From Ensifer adhaerens (GTDB lineage Bacteria > Pseudomonadota > Alphaproteobacteria > Rhizobiales > Rhizobiaceae): a stretch of DNA of 64,000 nt. How positions within the stretch are numbered: the first letter of the stretch is position 1; every line of letters starts with the position of its first letter. The stretch lies in assembly GCF_001270265.1 (NCBI RefSeq), contig NZ_LGAP01000008.1, forward strand, positions 62,001 to 126,000, written 5' to 3'. This document shows, piece after piece, positions 60,038 through 64,000 of the stretch. Below the pieces are notes generated by a model. It did not search any database. It saw only the letters and a program-made list of their open reading frames with translations, and was not told where the DNA came from. The position numbers and the translations under genes are program-made.

Positions 60038-60583
60038 TTACTCGGCAGTGCCCGAAAATGTCCCGGGCGTGGACGTCGATGTATTTCGGTTATTGCCGAG
60101 CCATCGTGGCCAGATTTCGTCGACGGCGCGCTCACGGGCCAGAATGAACTCGGGCAGTGCCGTATCGCGGTCGCCTCTGCGGTAGCGGCGATCGTGCCGA
60201 TCGGTGATGAGCACGGGAGAAGCGCCGAACTGGTCGGCGGTAATGTCGACAATCATGTTGCCGCATTCGACCCAGGCGTGGCTTTGCCAGCCGGTGTCGG
60301 TGAGAAAGCCGAATGGGCCCAATTCAGGCCCATCAGCAGACAGGCGCGGCGTGCCGCTTGCCCATGAGGCGTCTACGCCCGCGGCAGTCAGCGCGCGGAC
60401 CAAAAACAAGCTTGTGCGTCCGCATGTCCATTGTGACGGCGTGCTTGGTGCATCGCCGCTCCGGCCGCTGTGCCATTCAAGCCAGATCGGCTCCATGAAA
60501 TGGCGTGCGGCCACGGCAAGGTGACTGTTAGCAGCCAGTTCGGTAGAAGGCGTTATTGCGGGAGCCTGCGTTTGCTTCGGCAT
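60038..60583 (-). CDS. Transglutaminase-like cysteine protease-fold protein
   Basis: I do not recognise a named family for this 181-residue protein, but QWTCGRTSLFLVRAL (Cys54), QSHAWVECGN (His102) and MIVDITADQFG (Asp113) have the order and spacing of a transglutaminase-type Cys-His-Asp triad. No signal peptide or membrane segment is present. It sits 9 bp after the TPR gene and 17 bp before the hydrolase, so the three probably form an operon. Confidence 0.7.
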   Translation of the reverse strand: MPKQTQAPAITPSTELAANSHLAVAARHFMEPIWLEWHSGRSGDAPSTPSQWTCGRTSLFLVRALTAAGVDASWASGTPRLSADGPELGPFGFLTDTGWQSHAWVECGNMIVDITADQFGASPVLITDRHDRRYRRGDRDTALPEFILARERAVDEIWPRWLGNNRNTSTSTPGTFSGTAE

Positions 60584-60592
60584 TCGGCCGGC

Positions 60593-61207
60593 TTACGTCT
60601 TGCTGCCCGCAAGTTTTTCGGTCAGCTCGCCCAGTTGCTCCTGCGCCTTGCGGTCGGCGGGGTAGATCGCCAGGAACTGCTCCCAGGCCCTGAGCGCCAG
60701 CTCGTCCTTGCCGGCGGAGCCAAGGATTGCGGCCATGCCGGCGAGCGCGCCGAAGTGGCGTGGCTCGAGAGCCAGGACATGATTGATGTCCGACATCGAC
60801 TTGCGATAGTTGCCCATCGTGTAGTGTAGAGTCGCGCGGCGGTTCCAGCCTTCGACGTAGCTGGGTGCAAGCGTGATGACCTGGTCGAGGATATCGAGGG
60901 CGGCCGCCTGCTTGTTGTCGGTGATGGACTTGTCGGCCCACTGCATCAGCAGGTTGACCGTCGCGCTGCCGGAATCCTGCCATTCCAGGCGGATCTGGTT
61001 GGCGAGTTCGCGCGCCTTGTCGGCGTCCCGTTCCTTTTTCAGGTCGGAGAACAGGGCGTCCAGGCGTTGCTTGGGGGTGGAGAGGCTGGCGGCCTCTGTT
61101 GCTGGTGCCGCCTCTGCGGCGAAAGCCAGGGTGCCGGCTCCAACTGAGGCGGCGAGAAGGGCGGAGCACGCCAGAATCAAGGGTACAAAAACTCGCATGG
61201 CGAGCAT
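60593..61207 (-). CDS. Exported tetratricopeptide-repeat protein
   Basis: The protein has 204 residues from ATG 61207, or 201 from ATG 61198. A signal peptide (FVPLILACSALLAASVGAGT) is followed by helical repeats: AAALDILDQVITLAPSYVEG, NRRATLHYTMGNYRKSMSDI and FGALAGMAAILGSAGKDELA fit TPR units at about residues 97-195. It probably scaffolds periplasmic proteins. It is first in a likely operon with the transglutaminase-like and hydrolase genes. Confidence 0.88.
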   Translation of the reverse strand: MLAMRVFVPLILACSALLAASVGAGTLAFAAEAAPATEAASLSTPKQRLDALFSDLKKERDADKARELANQIRLEWQDSGSATVNLLMQWADKSITDNKQAAALDILDQVITLAPSYVEGWNRRATLHYTMGNYRKSMSDINHVLALEPRHFGALAGMAAILGSAGKDELALRAWEQFLAIYPADRKAQEQLGELTEKLAGSKT

Positions 61208-61288
61208 GTTAGCTCGCCACGGAATAAGATCAAAATCAATTTTGGGACATCGCCGAAGCGAGGTGCCAAACAGAAACCCGTCGGAGCC

Positions 61289-61414
61289 TCAGCCCTGACG
61301 TGCCTTGAAGCGCGGGTTCTGCTTATTGATGATGTACATACGGCCCTTGCGACGAACCAGACGGTTTTCGCGGTGGCGGGTCTTCAGCGACTTGAGCGAA
61401 TTCTTGATCTTCAT
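61289..61414 (-). CDS. rpmJ: 50S ribosomal protein L36 (cysteine-free type)
   Basis: From ATG 61414 (CAGGAAA upstream) the protein has 41 residues: [20 protein letters not shown], then [20 protein letters not shown] with a final Gly. It lacks the zinc-binding CCHC set of classical L36, as in the alternative (YkgO-like) form used by most alphaproteobacteria. The frame continues upstream, but those residues are not part of L36. Confidence 0.96.
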   Translation of the reverse strand: MKIKNSLKSLKTRHRENRLVRRKGRMYIINKQNPRFKARQG

Positions 61415-61590
61415 TTTCCTGATCCGCAGGTTTCGGGGAAACAAAATTCGCCCGGTATTTCTAACAATCAAAAGCGCGCCATTCAGCGCGCTCCATAAGG
61501 TGGGATGGCAAATACCGTGTCACCCCAGTTGTGTCAACCGCAAGGCACCGGATTTTGGCGCCTTGCCCCGCATTTCTGTGGCTTTGAGGC

Positions 61591-62640
61591 TCACGTCAGG
61601 CGGGTGATGTGACCCATCTTGCGGCCCGGTCGCGCTTCCGTCTTGCCGTAGAGATGGACGAAGACATTGTCTTTGGCAAGCCAGTCGGGCACCTCGTCGA
61701 TATCGTCGCCGATCAGGTTCTGCATCACGCAGTCGGAGTGACGAACGGGATTGCCGAGCGGCAGGCCGGCTACGGCGCGAATGTGTTGGTCGAACTGCGA
61801 GACGATGCAGGCCGCTTCCGTCCAGTGGCCGGAATTGTGCACGCGCGGCGCCATTTCGTTGGCAACCAGGCTGCCGTCGGCCAGCACGAAGAACTCCACG
61901 CCGATGACGCCGACATAGCCGAGAGCATCGAGGATCGCCTTGGCAGCGGCGCGCGCGGCCTCCGCAGTGGCAGGGCCGATGGCGGCGGGCACGGTGGAGG
62001 TATGAAGAATGCCGTTGCGGTGGATATTCTCAGCCGGATCGTAGCAGGCGACCGTGCCATCGACTGAGCGGCCAGCGATCACAGAGATTTCCCGTTCGAA
62101 CGGCACGAAACTTTCGAGGATCAACGGCACGGAACCGAGCGCCGCGAACGCGCCTTGCGGGCTGTCCTGCCCAGAGCGGAACACCCGCTGGCCCTTGCCG
62201 TCATAGCCGAGGCGGCGGGTCTTCAGCACGCCGGAACCGCCGAAATCAGCAAGGGCTGCTTCAAGATCAGCCTGGCTGTCGACGGCATGGAAGCGGGCGG
62301 TAACGATGCCGCTGTCATTGAGAAAGCGCTTTTCGACCAGGCGATCCTGGGCGGCTTCAAGCGCCTTCGGCGGCGGAAATACCGGCCGGGCCCGCGCAAG
62401 CCTCTCGGCGGCTGCGACCGGCACATTCTCGAATTCGTAGGTGACGATATCGCAAGCGGCCGCAAGCGCGTCGAGCGCTTTCTCATCGTCATAGGCGGCA
62501 ACGATCTGTTCGTTTGCCAGCTGAGCTGCCGGACAGTCGGGCTGCGGCTCGAGGACGATGGTGCGGAAATTCAGCCGTGCAGCGGACATGGCCAGCATGC
62601 GGCCGAGCTGGCCGCCGCCAATGATGCCAATGGTTGTCAT
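61591..62640 (-). CDS. purK: 5-(carboxyamino)imidazole ribonucleotide synthase
   Basis: From ATG 62640 the protein has 349 residues and starts [20 protein letters not shown]. The ATP-grasp parts are clear: [30 protein letters not shown] and [20 protein letters not shown]. It carboxylates AIR using ATP and bicarbonate in purine synthesis. Its start overlaps the purE stop by ATGA, so the two are coupled. Confidence 0.97.
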   Translation of the reverse strand: MTTIGIIGGGQLGRMLAMSAARLNFRTIVLEPQPDCPAAQLANEQIVAAYDDEKALDALAAACDIVTYEFENVPVAAAERLARARPVFPPPKALEAAQDRLVEKRFLNDSGIVTARFHAVDSQADLEAALADFGGSGVLKTRRLGYDGKGQRVFRSGQDSPQGAFAALGSVPLILESFVPFEREISVIAGRSVDGTVACYDPAENIHRNGILHTSTVPAAIGPATAEAARAAAKAILDALGYVGVIGVEFFVLADGSLVANEMAPRVHNSGHWTEAACIVSQFDQHIRAVAGLPLGNPVRHSDCVMQNLIGDDIDEVPDWLAKDNVFVHLYGKTEARPGRKMGHITRLT

Positions 62641-63137
62641 GCGTCGTCCACCGGGTACTCGGCGACGGCGACCGTCTGCTGCTCGCGCCAGTCGTCGAGG
62701 CGGTCGGCAAGGTCGTTGTCGCTGAGCGCAAGCACGGCTGCGGCCAGTAGCGCGGCGTTGACCGCTCCGGCGCGCCCGATCGCCAGCGTTCCGACGGGAA
62801 TGCCGGCCGGCATCTGGACGATCGACAGCAGGCTGTCCTGGCCGGACAGCGCCTTCGACTCCACCGGCACGCCGAAGACCGGCAACGGCGTCATCGAGGC
62901 ACACATGCCCGGCAGGTGGGCAGCGCCGCCGGCACCGGCAATAATGACCTTGAAGCCTTCGTCGCGCGCGCCCTTGGCGAAGTTGACCAGGCGGTCAGGC
63001 GTGCGGTGCGCAGAAACGATGCGGGCCTCATAGGCAATGTCGAGCGCGTCGAGCGTATCGGCGGCGTTCTTCATCGTCTCCCAGTCGGACTGGCTTCCCA
63101 TGATGATGGCGACGGGTGGGGTCGTGGTGTCGAGCAC
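62637..63137 (-). CDS. purE: N5-carboxyaminoimidazole ribonucleotide mutase
   Basis: This 166-residue enzyme starts with GTG 63137. It has [25 protein letters not shown] with the active-site His, and [17 protein letters not shown]. It isomerises N5-CAIR to CAIR in purine synthesis. It is 17 bp after a DUF465 gene and overlaps purK by 4 bp, so all three form one operon. Confidence 0.97.
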   Translation of the reverse strand: MLDTTTPPVAIIMGSQSDWETMKNAADTLDALDIAYEARIVSAHRTPDRLVNFAKGARDEGFKVIIAGAGGAAHLPGMCASMTPLPVFGVPVESKALSGQDSLLSIVQMPAGIPVGTLAIGRAGAVNAALLAAAVLALSDNDLADRLDDWREQQTVAVAEYPVDDA

Positions 63138-63154
63138 GTCTTTAAAGTTCCGCT

Positions 63155-63358
63155 TCAGGCGATGATATCGGGAATGATCTGGTCTTCGAGCTTGGTGATC
63201 TTGTCCTTGATGACCAGCTTCTTCTTTTTCATGCGCTGAATTCTGAGCGCATCGCAGCCGGTCTGGATCATGGCGTTGATGGCAGCATCGTAGTCTTCAT
63301 GTTCCTGCCTCAGCCGCGCGGCGGTCAATCTGAGTTCGGCCTGGTCCTGGTCCGGCAT
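63155..63358 (-). CDS. DUF465 (YdcH-like) small protein
   Basis: This 67-residue protein has the DUF465 pattern: [20 protein letters not shown] and then [20 protein letters not shown]. It is a short helical hairpin, probably dimeric, of unknown function. GGGGATCG precedes the ATG at 63358. It is first in an operon with purE and purK, an arrangement seen in other rhizobia by recall. Confidence 0.9.
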   Translation of the reverse strand: MPDQDQAELRLTAARLRQEHEDYDAAINAMIQTGCDALRIQRMKKKKLVIKDKITKLEDQIIPDIIA

Positions 63359-63570
63359 GCAAAGCGATCCCCATCAGCCCGGTTGCGAAGTCCTCCTCGA
63401 ACCGGAATTTCATGCGCCGCTCTACCACATCTTGGGCGGTAACGGGAAGTTATCCGTCGTCATCATTTCGCCTTCGACAAATGAAAAATGGCGTGGCACA
63501 GTAGTAAGGTTACAACCATGGAACATCCGGCATTTGCCTGCCGGATGCAAGCAAAAGGAAGGGACTGCCA

Positions 63571-63744
63571 ATGACCATTGAGGCTCATCTTGCAACGCTT
63601 GAGAAAAAACATGGCGCACTGGAGCAGGAGCTCCATGCAGCAATGAACCAGCCGTCCACCGAGGACGAAATGATCAGCGACATCAAGCGGAGGAAGCTGC
63701 GCATCAAGGACGAAATCGAAAGGATTCGCTCCTCAACTCACTGA
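63571..63744 (+). CDS. DUF465 (YdcH-like) small protein, second copy
   Basis: This 57-residue protein starts at ATG 63571 with AAGGAAGGGA upstream, a strong site. It reads MTIEAHLATLEKKHGALEQE then LHAAMNQPSTEDEMISDIKR and ends IKDEIERIRSSTH, a helical hairpin of the DUF465 type. It is divergent from the other DUF465 gene. The two are only distantly alike, so a recent duplication is unlikely. Confidence 0.85.
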   Translation: MTIEAHLATLEKKHGALEQELHAAMNQPSTEDEMISDIKRRKLRIKDEIERIRSSTH

Positions 63745-63905
63745 TTATGAACGGTATTTCCCAGTAACAACGGGAGGTGTCCTCTCCCCGGAGACGACGC
63801 AACAAGGTTCACAACCAATCCCCTCAACGGAATATACGGATCGCTCGACCGGGTTTGAGACCCGGTCGATTTGTGTCAGGAGGCGGTTACGCTTCCGCCA
63901 GCCCC
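63745..63905. other. Intergenic region between the second DUF465 gene and the ArsR gene
   Basis: This 161-bp convergent gap has a hairpin CCGGGT-TTGAG-ACCCGG (63850-63866) that may end one or both genes. No T run is present. Confidence 0.45.
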
Positions 63906-64000
63906 TCACGCCCAGAACTGATCCAACCAAAGGTTGAGCCCGTCGAAGCCGGGGCGGTTGATGGCGTATATTCGCCGGGTGCCATTGGCCGAAACCGAGA
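63906..64000 (-). CDS. ArsR-family regulator, C-terminal end (cut by window edge)
   Basis: Only the last 31 codons are present. They read SVSANGTRRIYAINRPGFDG and end LNLWLDQFWA, then TGA (63908-63906). The RRIYAINRPGFDGLNLWLDQFW pattern is typical of the wing and last helix of ArsR/SmtB-type repressors. The partner genes lie outside the window. Confidence 0.7.
   Translation of the reverse strand, partial: SVSANGTRRIYAINRPGFDGLNLWLDQFWA

Overview
The window looks like chromosomal sequence from an alphaproteobacterium of the family Rhizobiaceae, most likely the Sinorhizobium/Ensifer group. The evidence is high G+C, a ROSE-type RNA thermometer in front of an Hsp20 gene, an mmgR/suhB-type small RNA beside a histidinol-phosphatase gene, rhizobial intergenic mosaic elements (RIME), homospermidine synthase, a Brucella-type Omp10 lipoprotein, a CpdR-like receiver and a GapR gene. 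The species is an inference; no 16S gene is present. I see no prophage, insertion sequence, CRISPR array or plasmid-type module.

Region 1 (1-8300) is accessory and rich in regulators: a cut aldo/keto reductase divergent from a LysR regulator, a membrane diguanylate cyclase, VOC, DUF1579 and DUF899 proteins, two MarR regulators, two tandem GFA-family paralogs and a lipocalin-like protein. One inverted repeat, TGACA-N6-TGTCA, occurs three times around the second MarR gene and the two GFA genes, which suggests a small local regulon.

Region 2 (8300-18000) has ilvD, then a plus-strand cluster of an orphan gene, a dapA-like aldolase and two small proteins. A 1092-residue zinc-ribbon/adenylyl-cyclase/ATPase signalling protein, a peroxiredoxin-like protein and an alpha/beta hydrolase follow.

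Region 3 (18000-26100) has tRNA-Val(GAC), a cpdR-like gene, an N-formylglutamate amidohydrolase-family gene, the mmgR-like RNA, hisN, a lysophospholipase-like hydrolase, a heat-shock-controlled ibpA, a bile-acid:sodium-symporter-like transporter divergent from a LysR gene, and threonine aldolase.

Region 4 (26100-51500) is largely housekeeping: gltB-gltD (ammonia assimilation), a DUF459 protein, an MltB-type transglycosylase, galU, a beta-barrel protein, an SPFH/NfeD pair, hemH, a LysM-bearing 5'-nucleotidase, omp10, homospermidine synthase, a DUF3445 protein, a second diguanylate cyclase, pabB-pabC and oligoendopeptidase F.

Region 5 (51500-64000) has a sigma-54 response regulator, a DUF882 protein, gapR, DUF1244, a second N-formylglutamate amidohydrolase-family gene, DUF1036-pyk, two hydrolase/protease-like genes, a TPR protein, rpmJ, a DUF465-purE-purK operon, a second very short DUF465 gene, and the end of an ArsR regulator.

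The most notable observations are the MarR/GFA operator set, RIME copies whose outer end supplies the stop codon of the neighbouring gene in three of four cases, a probable unannotated minus-strand RNA with a strong terminator between the hydrolase and ibpA, a 21-bp tandem repeat at 4816-4899, and several unusual proteins (zinc-ribbon cyclase-ATPase, 5'-nucleotidase-LysM fusion, DUF459 protein without the usual SGNH catalytic residues). None amounts to a clear new multi-gene system.
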